Source: Acanthacorydalis orientalis (taxonomy: Eukaryota > Arthropoda > Insecta > Megaloptera > Corydalidae). Taken from it: DNA of 64,000 nucleotides. This document shows, one piece after another, positions 12,560 to 24,622 of the stretch. Location: the NCBI GenBank assembly GCA_034766995.1, contig CM068318.1:2306501-2370500 (forward strand). The letters run 5' to 3'. Within the stretch, counting starts at the first letter, position 1. Every line of letters starts with the position of its first letter. A program made the position numbers and the translations under genes. The notes beneath the pieces are model-generated. The model saw only the letters and a list, made by a program, of their open reading frames with translations, had not been told where the DNA came from and searched no databases.

Positions 12560-13100
12560 GATGAGTTCGCATGTGTGGATGTTTTCACGCACGCGTCACC
12601 CTTTTATTTTCTTGCGGCTCCGCCGTCGACGATGTCGTTCAACAGCAATCCGATATCTCACCGTTTGCATTATTATATTCATTACATGCGGCATCATCCC
12701 CGTACACGCTCGACAGCACATATTCGAATACGTAGGCTCGACTTCTCGCCTGAATTATCCCTGTAACGACTCCATCTCGACTCGTTTTCATACCCATTCC
12801 GTTCCGACCGTGCTCTAATATACAGGTGTTATACTGGATGGCTGCTTTCGAATGCGTTCCATTTGGCAGCGTCGTCTGAGACCCGCGAGTGGCGGACGCG
12901 CAGCGCCGCGACGGCTCACTTATCGTCGCGCCTAAACGCTTTGGAAGATCGCGATCGCTATCTTTCTCACGTATCGACAGTAAACTTATTGTTATTTTTT
13001 TTTTTCGCTCCTCTTGTCTTCGTCGCGGACACGCCGCTGCACGCCATCATGAATTCCGCGACGGAATCGTATTTTAGTTCCTGCGTTTCGCGTTCCGTTA
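12560..13100. other. CpG-richer intronic island
   Basis: Two CpG-rich blocks (near 12590-12760 and 12860-13080) stand out from the AT-rich intron. They lack repeats and transposon motifs. Open frames here of 60-98 codons overlap in different frames and look compositional. This is a candidate conserved non-coding region. Confidence 0.22.
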
Positions 13101-13899
13101 TTTTCGAAATAGAACTTCTACAGCGGATTCTAAGTTTGACACAATCGTTTCGAAACTGATGCTTGTAATTGTTATTCGTTTCAAGTAGTCATACAATCAG
13201 CTTACATTTACTGCTATTCATTCGATTTCAAACAGAACTTTCTAATTAGCTATTTCATTACATACAGTGTTTTCACAAATGAAACACAGTTTTAAGCCAC
13301 AGGATCCTTCGGTAATCTTCTCTATGTGAACTTAAAAAAACTCGTTTTTTTTGATAGGCATTTACTGTTTAATATTGTTTTATATCAAATCCATCAAGTT
13401 TTTTTAATTCTCTATACGTTATGTTATCTTATAAAAGGAATAAATTCCACATTATATATATATATATATATATATTCAATATCACTTAAGAGGATATTCA
13501 ATTTTCTGTTTTTATATATTGTATTTCATTGTCACTCTTTGCTCTTTTAACTCGAATCGTTTTTATGATATTAAATCGAAACATTCTTCACAATAGAACG
13601 AAGGGACGCATTCAATGAAATGTCGATAAGTTCACGATATTATAAAAAAAGACATTGTGTTCAGTGATGATTTCGCATCGTGATTGAATACAACGTTATA
13701 TTTCTTATTTTCTCGTCAAGAATATATATTCGCAGGATAACATGTTTTATCATTTAATATAATTTATATGAGAGTGTTGATAAATTAATGCACCGTTTCC
13801 GTTATGCCGATTCGGATGAACTGTTATTCACATCTAGATTATATTAATATATATACATTCATATAAATATTTATGCGGCATTGAAGTGAACACACGAAC

Positions 13900-14165
13900 A
13901 CTGCACGAGCCACGAAATTATCTGAAAGCTTCACGTTCAGTTGGTGCAGGAATTCCAGCATGCGTGAAGCGTTCGTCTGTCTGTTCTCGCATAAAAGTTT
14001 GTTGCGCAGTCAGCAAATGACCGTTTTTGTTCAAAACGTCCCGGTTGCCAATCAATTAATCACCCTCGTGAGTATCTACTGTTCGGAACGAAAAGACAAT
14101 CCACTGCCAGTGCAAGTTTTCTAAGACCCGCGTGTATAATTGACCGGATTCACGGCGGAGAACCG
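13900..14165. other. Unique intronic block, candidate regulatory sequence
   Basis: A non-repetitive stretch with above-average GC (GCATGCGTGAAGCGTTCGTC, CCCTCGTGAGTATC) between AT-rich repeats. It has no coding look and nothing identifies its role. Confidence 0.18.
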
Positions 14166-14258
14166 TTTCGGATGTCGCCGTGGACTGAGATATATCATTT
14201 TTTTATGTATACACACAACCGAATCCACATCCTGTACGAAATCATTTCCATTGTTTAC

Positions 14259-14261
<3 letters not shown>

Positions 14262-14306
<45 letters not shown>
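14262..14306. repeat. (TA)n microsatellite
   Basis: A TA run of about 42 bp ending in TGTATATTCC. Confidence 0.95.
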
Positions 14307-14390
14307 TCCTGGGGTTCATAATATAATGAGACAATTCATTCATTATTTATATCGTTAAACAACTGTTGATAATTATAATTATAAAATTTG

Positions 14391-14589
14391 CACAAAATGC
14401 TAAAACAGTGGACGAGGTCCGAAAATGTATTATGACTTCATAGACTCAAAGCTGCCACATTTTTTCGGCAGGAAATTCATCGGATACCAGACAGATGAAT
14501 CGAAGTTATACAAAATAATTAGGAACATTTCGAAGCATTTTTCCGTGTGTTTCATTAAAAAAAAGCACCGAATTAATTTGCAAATCTAA
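14391..14589 (+). mobile_element. 3' fragment of the mariner-derivative family
   Basis: It begins in the C-terminal transposase remnant (GTGGACGAGGTCCGAAAATG, encoding VDEVRKC) and ends at the 3' terminal arm AATTTGCAAATCTAA, followed by TA. The 5' half is missing. The remnant continues as SFYRT-like and GIRRIPDR-like residues with frameshifts. Confidence 0.7.
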
Positions 14590-14778
14590 TAATTTTACAG
14601 CCGGAATTTCCAGAACACAATTAATTACCAATTATATTTAATAAATATAACAATTACTTGAGGCTTGAGAACATGTGAAATACCGATATTCCAATGAATT
14701 TGTAAAATAAATATCCTATGAAAGACTTTCCCTTAATACACATTAAACCGATGTTATTTAAAAACGTATAAAATTCCC

Positions 14779-14781
<3 letters not shown>

Positions 14782-14826
<45 letters not shown>
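14782..14826. repeat. (TA)n microsatellite
   Basis: A TA run of about 44 bp. Confidence 0.95.
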
Positions 14827-14829
<3 letters not shown>

Positions 14830-15394
14830 TCTATACCGAGATATAATTACGATTTTTTTTTTAAACTTGATAACAATATAACGTGAATATTTCTCGACAA
14901 ATTTACTACGTCGGCACCACGTTATCTAAACTCTTGAAATTTTACAACGGTCGTTAAAAGATACAATGGGTCGCTCTCACGGCGACTGAATTTTTTTCTC
15001 TTTCTTTTTATTATTTTCTTTAATTGTACGCAACAGATATATACATTTTTCTTGTAGTTACTTTCAATTTTAAATTCTATGTGGAATACAGTCTTACTTG
15101 TAATTACAATGGAATTCCATTACGAGCAATGTTATTGTAAAGACGTTCCGTTATTAAAGAGAAATATTTTTAAGTTCTCGTGTTCTCGAAACTCGTTTAA
15201 AATCATTCATGTGCGAGTTATTGACGAAATAAAATTGATGTAGTGATTTAAAAATGTACAGCGTGGCCATAATAGCATTCAACAGATGTCTGGGTTGAGA
15301 TGTTTTGATATATTTTTTTATCAGAAATTGTTAATTAACTTCATAATACTATGTAATAAAATTGTTAAATATTTTTGTCTCATAGAGTTCAAGT

Positions 15395-15780
15395 GCAGAC
15401 TTTTTTTCAGTTTCACTTCTTCTAGTTGTTTTCCTGTACTTTACCGTTTTGAGATAGAAAAAGAGTATAAATAACTAAAGAGAATTGTTTTTATATCTTA
15501 TTTCTCTGAGACAGAAAATTTAAAGAACTGAAATTGAAAAAGATTCCTCTGCGCCCCAATTATTTAGACAGAAATAAAATTAAGACAGAAAAAGAATTTT
15601 CTGTATCTTAACGCTCTCAGATAGAAAAAAAAGAAATAACTGAAACCCGAAGACGTTTCTGTTAAAGCGCAGTTGAATCTCTTTCAGTTTCGCCTCTTTC
15701 AATTCTTAATAATATGTTCTGAGATAGAAAAAGGTTTGAAAGAGGTGAAACTAAAAGATACTTTTCTGTACCTTATCGTT
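15395..15780. repeat. Degenerate tandem array, about 58-bp unit (R1 core array)
   Basis: Recurring pieces are TTTCTGTA(T/C)CTTA(A/T)CG, TCTGAGATAGAAAAAG and GAA(A/T)TGAAA or GGTGAAACTAAAAGA, about every 55-65 bp over roughly six degenerate units. It abuts a reverse R1 unit on the right, as the array at 19340 abuts a forward one on its left. Confidence 0.6.
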
Positions 15781-15870
15781 CTGAGAATAATGGCATCGTC
15801 ATCGAAATGCGATTAAGCAGAAATCAAATCAATAATCGATCATTATACATTTCTGATCAGAGATTTTTAT
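15775..15870 (-). repeat. R1 repeat, reverse unit next to the tandem array
   Basis: It carries ATGGCATCGTCATCGAAATG, ATCAATAATCGATCATTATA and CATTTCTGATCAGAGATTTT. Confidence 0.65.
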
Positions 15871-15989
15871 GATTTTTTGAATGAGAAATATTTGAGCAAA
15901 TCAAAAGATTTAATTTGAAACAATTACATGATCATTATTTACATTTTAGTAAAAAGAAAACTCTATTCGTCTCGATACATTTCTTATAC

Positions 15990-16053
15990 AATGGTTAAAT
16001 TCACTTTCACAAATTAATTCTTTTTTCACCCGACAAACCCCACAATAAAAAAA
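15990..16053 (+). repeat. R1 terminal arm, forward
   Basis: It carries TGGTTAAATTCACTTTCACA, AATTAATTCTTTTTTCACCC and GACAAACCCCACAATAAA. Only the outer arm remains. Confidence 0.65.
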
Positions 16054-16904
16054 ATCGAATGGTTAATTAGATAAAAGAGGAATTCATTTTCCAAACGTCT
16101 CGTTTGAAGTAAAAGAGCGACATACTCTTTAAACTATTTTCTGGATTCAAACTGTCATATTGTTTAAATAAACTTGAGTCGTTTCGAGCCAGTTACACTT
16201 TTAAAAACAATCAATATGTACCACTCGTTAGCAAATATCTGATTATCGATTTATTTCTCAAAAAAAGGTGTGACGGGTTGGGATAAACTTTAAACTCGAA
16301 ACTGAAATCAACCGAAATCACACAACTGCACATGACTGTCGTCCTTGTCGCACGTATATTTCAACTGTTCAAATACTAACGTCACAGAATATGGAAATAA
16401 ATGAAACATAATTTAAAACACGCTTTTTCCATTATCTATTTGGCAAATTAATAAAACTATGATCGGTTCTCGCCGGCGTACATCACAATCGAACAGCATT
16501 CATGTTCGTTAATAAGTGATATAAACGAATTTGCAACGGAAATTAGCGCGGTAAATAAATTATCAGAGATGTGTACACTTTGAGCTCTTAGCTTATATGT
16601 GTGTGCGATTCGTGCGAATTACGCGGAACGAGAATGTTTCACCAATTAATTTTTACATAAACACTTCGGCAGCCAAGTAAACTGTTTCAATTATATATTC
16701 GTGTACGTATGAAACTGTTTGTTTTGTTAATTTTCATCATGATTTCGAACTGATTTGTATGTTTCAGCGTTGTTTATTAACGGAGATCTAAAATGAAAAG
16801 CGTCGATTGGCTTTAGTAAATGTTCGATTCAATTTTACTGCGAATTCAATCGAATAAAAGATTCACGATGCAGGCACAAGTGTTTCCGGAACTTTGAATG
16901 AATA

Positions 16905-16945
16905 TTGGGTCATCCATAGGTAATGGGGTATTTTTATATAGGTGA

Positions 16946-16996
<51 letters not shown>

Positions 16997-18238
16997 TAGA
17001 TGGTCCCATAAGAAATGCGGTATTTTCATAACAGGTAAAAATGAATGATACAATATTTGGCAATTATTGCAATAACATATCAGAAGCATATGCTGCTCAA
17101 TTGTAAGTAATGTTTTCTCAGTCTTATCGTGGAAGATTAACAGTGATCACGCAAATTTACAAGAAAAAATATTAGTTATCGTGGATGTGTCAAAAGAGCA
17201 TATATCAGGCATATTTTGCTTGGAGAGTTTCATTAGAGCAGCAACGCTACAACTGCAGTGAAAAAACTGTGAAAATTTTATCGTTCAGATTAGTCTCAGC
17301 GAAGGACAAAGATCGTTTCAACGATTTAGGTCAGGGAACTACATCCATGAAGATGATGAAAGGTCAGGACGTCTTCAAGAGTTTGATGATGAGATCCTGC
17401 GAACACTAGTGGAACAAAATCCTAGTTTAACGGTAGAAGAATTAGCGAAGAAGCTCAAATCAAAGCATTTTTAACTATTCATAGGCATTTGAAATGATTG
17501 GTAAGGTTTCTAAGATGGGTCAGTGCGTTCCACACGAGTTATCGGACATTAATTTAAAACAACGTGAGGACATTTGCACTTCTCATCTATGCTGATTTCC
17601 AAATGATCCGTTACTGAATAGAATCGTTACTGACGGTGAAAAATTGATTGTTTATAACAATATTGAACATCAGAGACAATGGGTTGACCGCAATGAAACA
17701 CAATCTTCAACTGTGAAAGAAAGGTTTCATCCAAAAAAAAGGTAATGTTGTCTCTTTGATGAGATATGGAAGGAATTATCCATTACGAGCTATTACCAGA
17801 GAATCGAACCAACACAAAGGAGTTGTATTGTGAACTGGTACGGCTAAAACAATCACCAGTGATGAAAAACAGTCAGCATTAGCCAACAGAAAAGCCGTAT
17901 TTTTTCATCTAGACAACGTCCGACCCTTTAAAAACTGAGATAAATTGAATGGAACATCCACCATATTCCCCTGACCTGGCACCATCGGTATCACCTGTTC
18001 CGAAGTCACGAAAATCACATCAATGGAAAACTACTTAACGCAGAGAGTGATGTCTGAAGGGAGCTCGACAATTTCTATAATACAAAGCCCAGAAAGTTTC
18101 ACCGTCAGGGTATCGAAAATTTGAGACCAAGATGGGAAGAAGTTGTAAATAATAACGGAAAATATATTTTGGAAACGTTATTTTTTCGCTGCTTCAAAAC
18201 TTTTAAAAATACCGCATAACTTATGGGGGATGACCCAA
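16905..18238 (+). mobile_element. Mariner element with both terminal inverted repeats
   Basis: The left end is TTGGGTCATCCATAGG and the right end GGGGGATGACCCAA, each flanked by TA. The outer 35 bp match as inverted repeats (right end on minus: TTGGGTCATCCCCCATAAGT, then TATGCGGTATTTTTA). The length, about 1.33 kb, is normal for mariner. The 5' end is doubled: a second TIR-like segment (TGGTCCCATAAGAAATGCGG, from 17001) follows the first after a TA microsatellite at 16950..16988. The transposase inside is decayed and listed separately. The 5' arm has diverged more than the 3' arm. Confidence 0.9.
17110..18200 (+). pseudogene. Mariner transposase pseudogene
   Basis: Across several frames the translation follows a mariner transposase from start to end. 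It shows a helix-turn-helix region with RSGRLQEFDDEILRTL and NPSLTVEELAKKLK (about 17365..17465), then VSKMGQCVPHELSDINLKQR (about 17505..17565), RIVTDGEK (about 17622) and NNIEHQRQWVDRNET (about 17655..17700). After these come LDNVRP (about 17910), PPYSPDLAPS (about 17957..17990) and a C-terminal NNNGKYI-like end. The family's first catalytic motif is normally VTGDEKW; here the Gly and Asp are swapped and the Trp is lost. The second (DN.RP) and third (SPDLAPS) Asp are still visible. At least six frame breaks or stops make it non-functional. Confidence 0.88.
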
Positions 18239-18489
18239 TATGTTTTCCCATTGCGCCACTCCGAGAATTAAATTGTCAAACCTCGTATCTTCTGAGAAAC
18301 ATATATATTTTATCAATACATATTTAATTTATACAGCACTTATTATTATAATGATTGTCATGTAATTTCGTTTATATTATTACTCAATATCTATTTTCAA
18401 AAGAGAACAAACATTTATATTCCTGTCGCCCATTTCTGTTCGTCACTAATGAATTCGTATAAATAAATAAAGAAAACTCTCGAAGGTTG

Positions 18490-18520
18490 ATATATTTATA
18501 ATATATATATATATATACCG
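18490..18520. repeat. (TA)n microsatellite
   Basis: A short TA run before CCGGTCGTG. Confidence 0.85.
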
Positions 18521-19202
18521 GTCGTGTCACTATCTGTCTACTTTGAACATTTCGAACACAATTTACTGAAGTGTTTGTAAATGTACTGTGCAAAAATGTT
18601 ATTGTGATAATCGTGAATGTTCTATTTTCGGACGAGGCACATTCATCAAACGCGACCTTTTGTGTCCAAGACGTTCAGTAAACAATGATTCAGAAGCAAA
18701 AATCCAAGACGTGAGGAAACTACTGCACTTAATATCGTCACGTCGAGCAGTGTGCATGCAAAAACACTCACTCTTGCCTGCCTGTTTAATACGCGAATGT
18801 AACGTGCACGGTGTTTTTTTTTCTTTTTTTTCTTCTTGTTCGGACGCTTTCAAGAGATCCGTTTATTTTTTATTCGTTCTTCCTCGTTCTCGTTTCGAAC
18901 GTCCGTTAAACGTTTTCATATTCATCGTTTCATACAATGTACGAGCACAATTTAATCCAAACGTTAATGTTATGTTTTAATATACATTTATACTTTTTAT
19001 CGAGTCGCTCTTTCAATTCTTATATTTAGATTGTAATACAGGTACTAAATTAACGATGATAAAAAGATATGGACTGAAAATCAATACTGTAAGTTTTAAA
19101 AATGTACAGTTTTTTTAAATCACCTCCGGTATTATCGTTGTGAGACTTTGTTAAGATATTCATTGATGTTGTACGAGATCGGCCGCATATCATTTCTGGC
19201 AT

Positions 19203-19550
19203 TCTGGCTAATTTCACTTTCATAGATAAATTTTTCACTCGCCCCCCTCGAAATATAAACATTTTTTTCTGATCGGAAACGTTCAATAATTGATCATTTT
19301 TAATTGTCGTCCGAAGTAAATATCATCATGCGGTACAGAAACATCTTTTTTCTGTATTTGAACAGTTTGAGTCAAAAAGTAGTTGAAAAAATTACAGAAC
19401 CGAAACAGAGACACATTTTTCTGTATCCAAGCACATTGAGATAGAAAAAGGATCGAAAGAACTGAAAAATATTTTTTTGCATCTCAGTACATTATGTCAG
19501 AAAGAACTGAAACTGAAAGAGTTTTCTCTATCCAACCACTCATATTTAGA
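19203..19550 (+). repeat. R1 repeat, forward unit with tandem core array
   Basis: The forward arm and core (19203..19345) carry GGCTAATTTCACTTTCATAG, TTTTCTGATCGGAAACGTTC and AATAATTGATCATTTTTAAT. A degenerate array of about 58-bp units (19340..19550) follows with repeated TTTTTCTGTAT, TTGAGATAGAAAAAGGATCG and AAGAACTGAAA. This is the clearest join of R1 arm to array. Confidence 0.65.
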
Positions 19551-20389
19551 TTCGCATATTGGGTACGACAGTTTTAGGCAAAGTTAGACGATTTATAGTA
19601 CAATCTGTCTAATCAATCGTACGGTATCTGCGATAAATTCTCTTAGACATTCTTCGATACGGGAAATATAGACAAAAAAAAATGTATATTGACGGAAAAC
19701 AAGGGTGAAGAGGACATATAACGAATACGATAATAGAATACATCATTTTATTAGTGCTGGATCATATATCCTAGCGAAATTTTATGTCTAAATGTGTCTA
19801 AAATACAATTTGCAGCAAACAAATCCAAAATCATGTATAGATATCCATTCTGACAGTCTTAGATTATCTAAAACAGTTTCTTGTAGGCTATACGCGACCG
19901 GTCTAAGCAATGAAATTGATAACTGAAATAAAAAAAATATCTTTCGTGACGAGCCAAACATTTATTTGTCTCGAGAATAAGAAATTAATAAAAAGATGAG
20001 AGACACGTACACACATTTAAAAATTACATGTCACTGTATCGATCATTATCTCAGCCAACTTCAATCATGTTCACTTATTGAACAATTCTCATACAATATT
20101 TGAAACAGGGGAACTTATTTCCGACCCATACACGACACTGAGATCAAACCGAACATTAATCTATTCGTAATATCTATAAAACTTACTTTATTGCTGCACA
20201 AGAAAATATTCTCGATGCTACTGCACAGAATTGTAGAGAGGCAAGCTTACACGTGATGCACAAGACATTCGTGTACATAAAAATCAATGATCTCCCCACA
20301 TGTTTATAGTCGGGATGCATGCCTCTTCGAGATATTACCGTACAGATTTCACGTTAGATATTCAAATTAATTCCGAATTTATTTGCGTG

Positions 20390-20490
20390 TGTAAAGGCAA
20401 TGTTTATTCTTCTCGGTAGTTGCTCGAGCCACTCGCGAACGGCGAGATCGGCACATTTTTAACGCGACGGCGGCGCGTGGAAAAATAATT
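20390..20490. other. GC-rich block
   Basis: CTCGAGCCACTCGCGAACGG and GCGACGGCGGCGCGTGG form a short CpG-rich patch unlike its AT-rich surroundings. It is not repetitive in this window. It may be a conserved regulatory element. Confidence 0.22.
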
Positions 20491-20859
20491 AAATTTTAAT
20501 AAGATGCTCGATGTTTCAATACTGGTTCTGTATCGGAGAATAATAAAAATAAAATACGACGAGTAGGTCGAACCTGATCACTTAACAATTGAGATTTTAA
20601 TGCTTGTTTAAGGGTTGCTATAGATGAATAGAACGATACGGAAACGTATTGAAAACTCATTTTTCCCTAATTAAAATGTAACACGGTTTTAGAGAACACA
20701 GAACATTGTAATACATTTTAATAATAGAACGAACCGTGGAGGAAAAAAGTGAAATCAACATCAGATTATTCTCTGATATCGTTTTAAATATCGTTTATGA
20801 AATGTCCAATTAAATTTTATTAAGAAAACGCAGCCAAACGGAAAAGAAACACGCACGCA

Positions 20860-21180
20860 CGCACGGTACGACGTTCGGCTGTTAATTAAGGGAACGTGAA
20901 GGGAGTCCACATAAATATGCTGTCAAATAACATTTATTCTGAGGATATCTCGAAGACGGCGCGATAAAAAAGCGAATAAATGCCATTAATGTTGAAATAA
21001 GAACGCGCAGAAACACAATTTGTAACAATGACACATTTTAGTACCTGTTTTTATGAGCCGTAAACGTTACAGTCGTCGAACTGGTCGACGAGTACTTCAG
21101 CTAATGAAGCACAGGGCCCAAATATGAAATACGGGCACTGACCGTACGTATCGGTGACATGTGACGGGATCAGTCGAATC
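20860..21180. other. Unique intronic block, candidate regulatory sequence
   Basis: A non-repeat, moderately CpG-rich stretch with (CGCA)n at about 20852-20866 and a CGTCGAACTGGTCGACGAG near-palindrome at about 21075. No exon is supported. Confidence 0.2.
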
Positions 21181-21856
21181 AATCGATTGTGAATTTTATT
21201 TTATGTTTAATATGTTTTTATGTGCAGAGATAAAAATACAGTTTATAAATAAAATAAAAAAAAAACAACAACAGACGGTAAGAGCAGGAACATAAATTTG
21301 ATCGGTACGTTTTTTTTATATTGATACGATGAATTTTGATGGGGATGAAGGGGATACATTTATGAATTCGGAACGCACCGACACGCAATAATATGCGGTT
21401 TAATTGTTTCATGTCATTTGGTAATTTTTTTTCATGTCATTTGATGTATGTATCATGAAATACAATTACACAGGTTATCACTTTTAAGATTTTTTTACAA
21501 CGTTGAACTCGTGTTCATCCTCCATTCATAAATCTACTAGCAAGTTATTATTGTTTTTAATGTTAAAATACTGTGGTATCCTGCTGGACGATCCTCCGTA
21601 CTCTTCTCTTCTTAAAAATAACTTTTATGAATTTCATTCAACTTGTAAAAAAATGTTAAATCATTTCAGTCGTTTGTACAAGTAGACAGAGATGTAAGAG
21701 AAAGATATACATATACTATGAGATAACGATAAGTCGTAATATCAATTTTTCATTCGGTACAAAATGTGACTACTGAATATTTTATAGACCTGATTTACTA
21801 TATTTTGAGTACCAAAAATATAGTGCCAAACTCAAAAGTACAACTGACAGATTTTA

Positions 21857-22007
21857 AAGTTTTTCTGTACCTTCGCGCACTGAATACGACAGCATCTTCA
21901 ACCAAATACGTACAAGAAACAATCAAATATGATTCAATGAACATTTCTGTTTTGAAACTTTTTATAACTTCAGAGATGAAAAAAAAAAAAGAATTAACCT
22001 GTGAAAT
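21857..22007 (-). repeat. R1 repeat, reverse unit
   Basis: It carries TTTTTCTGTACCTTCGCGCA, GACAGCATCTTCAACC, AACAATCAAATATGATTCAA, TGAACATTTCTG and GAATTAACCTGTGAAATATT. An 82-codon open frame over it is an accident of the repeat. Confidence 0.55.
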
Positions 22008-22361
22008 ATTGTAGCTTCTTTATATAATTTTATTCTTGTTAACAAGATAAATCAGGCTGCATAAAGGATTGTTTACTTTGAAATATTACAGATTTTTTTG
22101 ATAAAGTAGATATGATAGGAAATAATAAAAAAATAACATAAATAATTACCGCGAAGAGTGTTTGTAACCTACTTTGCTCATTATAAAAAAGTTCTCTTCG
22201 CCTCACCGCAACTTTGGATTACTGTAACGACTCTCATGTCATCTTCATGTAACGGAAGAGGGCAAGAGAGTTGAAATCAATCAAAATTGGATACAGTAAC
22301 GGCGATCCAAAGGTCAGTACTTGAACACAACGGGTACAGAAATATAAAAAATAAACAATCG

Positions 22362-22877
22362 TTAGGTGTAAAAATTAATTCTGTGCCTTTAAATCGAATC
22401 AATCATAACTCCGTTTTAAGCTAAAATATTTCCCCGCCGTTTTAACATTTTGAAGTGCTAATCCTAACATTTAAAAACACTATATACCCCATGGTCAAGC
22501 AGAAGTCATAACCACACAAAACAGTAGTGATATTTAGAAAAACAGCATATTAGGCACTGAATACTTTTTGCATTCAAGTTGGAAAAAATGCGGTCGAAGC
22601 CGCAGTAATGGTCTGTTCAGCTTTGGAGGAAGGTTTGTGACTCATAAAACATGGAAAAAATGCTCAAACAGTGGAAGAGGTCCAAAAATGTATTGACGAC
22701 TTCATCGACCCAAAACCACGATCGTTTTTTCAACAAGGGATTCGTCAATTACCCGAAAGATGGAGAAAAGTTACATAAAATAATGAAGGGATATTTTACG
22801 GATTGAAATCTGTTCCATTTTTCCGTAGATATTCATTTTTTATATCAAAAAGGCACCGAATTGATTTGGACATCTAA
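22362..22877 (+). mobile_element. Internally deleted mariner derivative (best copy)
   Basis: The ends TTAGGTGTAAAAATTAATTC and GAATTGATTTGGACATCTAA are inverted repeats, with TA after the right end. Inside, about 22500..22640 still reads as a mariner N-terminus (HIRH..LFAFKLEK and AVEAAVMVCSALEEG, out of frame in places). At about 22671..22772 it reads as the extreme C-terminus, VEEVQKCIDDFIDPKPRS then FFQQGIRQLPERWRKV. The 250 or so residues between, including all three catalytic Asp, are absent. It is non-autonomous and would need a full-length relative. Confidence 0.85.
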
Positions 22878-23085
22878 TAATTCCAAAAAAATATTCAGTC
22901 TTTCATTGTTAGGTCGTGAAATTTTCAAATTTCCCTCTTAATAGATTTAAGTTTTTATGTAACTTGTGATATTTTTTTTATTTATACAACTAGCTTGATT
23001 TTTGTTTTATAAAAAATATAAGTATGATTCAAGTTCTTGAAATAATACTAAAATATAGAGAGATACTGCTGTTTAAGTCGAGTTC

Positions 23086-23130
23086 TGAAACACTGCGGCT
23101 AAATTCATTTTCACAAATGATTATTTTCTG
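23086..23130 (+). repeat. R1 terminal arm fragment, forward
   Basis: It carries AGTTCTGAAACACTGCGGCT and AAATTCATTTTCACAAATGA, the outer R1 arm, and nothing beyond. Confidence 0.6.
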
Positions 23131-23180
23131 GTGTTAGACTATTAATGAATACAACTTTTCCAAACATACTCTGCATATTT

Positions 23181-23187
<7 letters not shown>

Positions 23188-23222
<35 letters not shown>
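23188..23222. repeat. (TA)n microsatellite
   Basis: A TA run of about 35 bp. Confidence 0.95.
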
Positions 23223-23225
<3 letters not shown>

Positions 23226-24091
23226 CGTGTGCGAAAACGAATGTGTGTGTGAAGCGGCGATCCACGCACGGTATGAAATTCAGATCTGACAATTTTTTGG
23301 AGAATGAGCGCGTGGAAAATTAATGAAGGTAATGTTAAATACAGGGCTTTTTTTGTGAACGCGTAACAAATCTATGATAAATTCAAATACCACCGAACAC
23401 GAAAAAAAAAACTATCTGAAAAAACGGGAGCATTAATTCGAGATTTCACTTTATTTGAAAAATGACAAAAAGCGTGCTGAAAAAAATATATAAATCGAAA
23501 GAAGACTTTCATCCAACTATGTGGTCCGACAAAGTGATTGCCGTAATAAATATGCAAGGGGTGGGACCGGGCGAAACTCTTTTTTTTACTTTCATCCGGT
23601 TCGATGTTTAGGTTCTGGTTACACGATACGGATTTCATTTGAGTTTATTTTCATATAAGCTTCTCCTTTTCAATTCGAATTTGTTTCCATCAACATATAT
23701 TATTTTTCATTACGAGAAATGACAATTTATCAAGAAAATATCACTGGATGCATGTAGGAAAAAGTCTATACGGAACGTGATGCACGAGTATAAACAAACT
23801 AATTTATTATTTCTACTCTTGAATTGTACAAATTATTTTAACAAAGGAGAACGAAATTATTTCTGACTCGATAAGCGTTTTAATATCATTAAAGATGTTT
23901 CATACAGAATACAAAACTCGAGGAATTAAGGTTTCGTGCACATTTCTCTTCAGAAAAAGTAAATAAATTAACATTTTCTTAAGAGAAAATCCTGTTCATT
24001 AGTAGGTACTTAATTGGATTACGGTTAAACAAAGCAGTCCGAGATGAAAAGGATTTCCGTGTTCTTTTTTTCAGGTTACTAATACGCTTTT

Positions 24092-24312
24092 TTAATATTT
24101 AAATACATTCAGTACATTATTAATAAATAAATCGTTTAGAATGTAAAAAAACGATTTTAAGTTTTTATTCGGAATATTATTTCATATTTTTGAAAAGACA
24201 TGAATCGATATTCATTTAAAATAGAATTATTTTCAAGGGCGAAAAACTAATTTTACAGTTTTTTTGTTCATGTGAACAATAATTTCAACTGATTATTCAA
24301 TTTTTAGATAGA
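24092..24312. repeat. Tandem duplication unit 1 (221 bp, intact site)
   Basis: It is nearly identical to 24313..24622 apart from the insertion there. Shared segments include AAATAAATCGTTTAGAATGT, AAAAGACATGAATCGATATT and TTCAAGGGCGAAAAACTAAT. It keeps CAGTACATTATTAATAAATA, the uninterrupted target. Confidence 0.92.
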
Positions 24313-24622
24313 TTAATATTTAAATACGTTCAGTACATTATTTAACCCTTAGCTGCCACACTTATCTGGTATAACATGGCTGCCACATGCCACACTGGGG
24401 TCATATTGACCCACAGTGGCAGCTAAGGGTTAATAAATAAATCGTTTAGAATGTAAAAAAAAACGATTTTAAATTTTTATTAAGATTATTTCATATTTCT
24501 GAAAAGACATGAATCGATATTCATTTAAAATAGAATTATTTTCAAGGGCGAAAAACTAATTTTACAGTTTTTTTCTTCATATAAACAATAATTTCAACGG
24601 ATTATTCAATTTTTAGATAGAT
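24313..24622. repeat. Tandem duplication unit 2 (interrupted by a MITE)
   Basis: Second copy of 24092..24312. Removing 24346..24429 and one TTAA leaves about 222 bp, matching unit 1. Confidence 0.92.
24346..24429. mobile_element. piggyBac-type MITE, 84 bp, TTAA target duplication
   Basis: The element begins CCCTTAGCTGCCACAC and ends AGTGGCAGCTAAGGG, with inverted arms of about 14 bp that extend imperfectly inward. TTAA lies on both sides (24342..24345 and 24430..24433). CCC ends with TTAA target duplication is the piggyBac superfamily signature. No coding capacity. An inner TGGCTGCCACATGCCACACT repeats the arm sequence. Confidence 0.85.
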
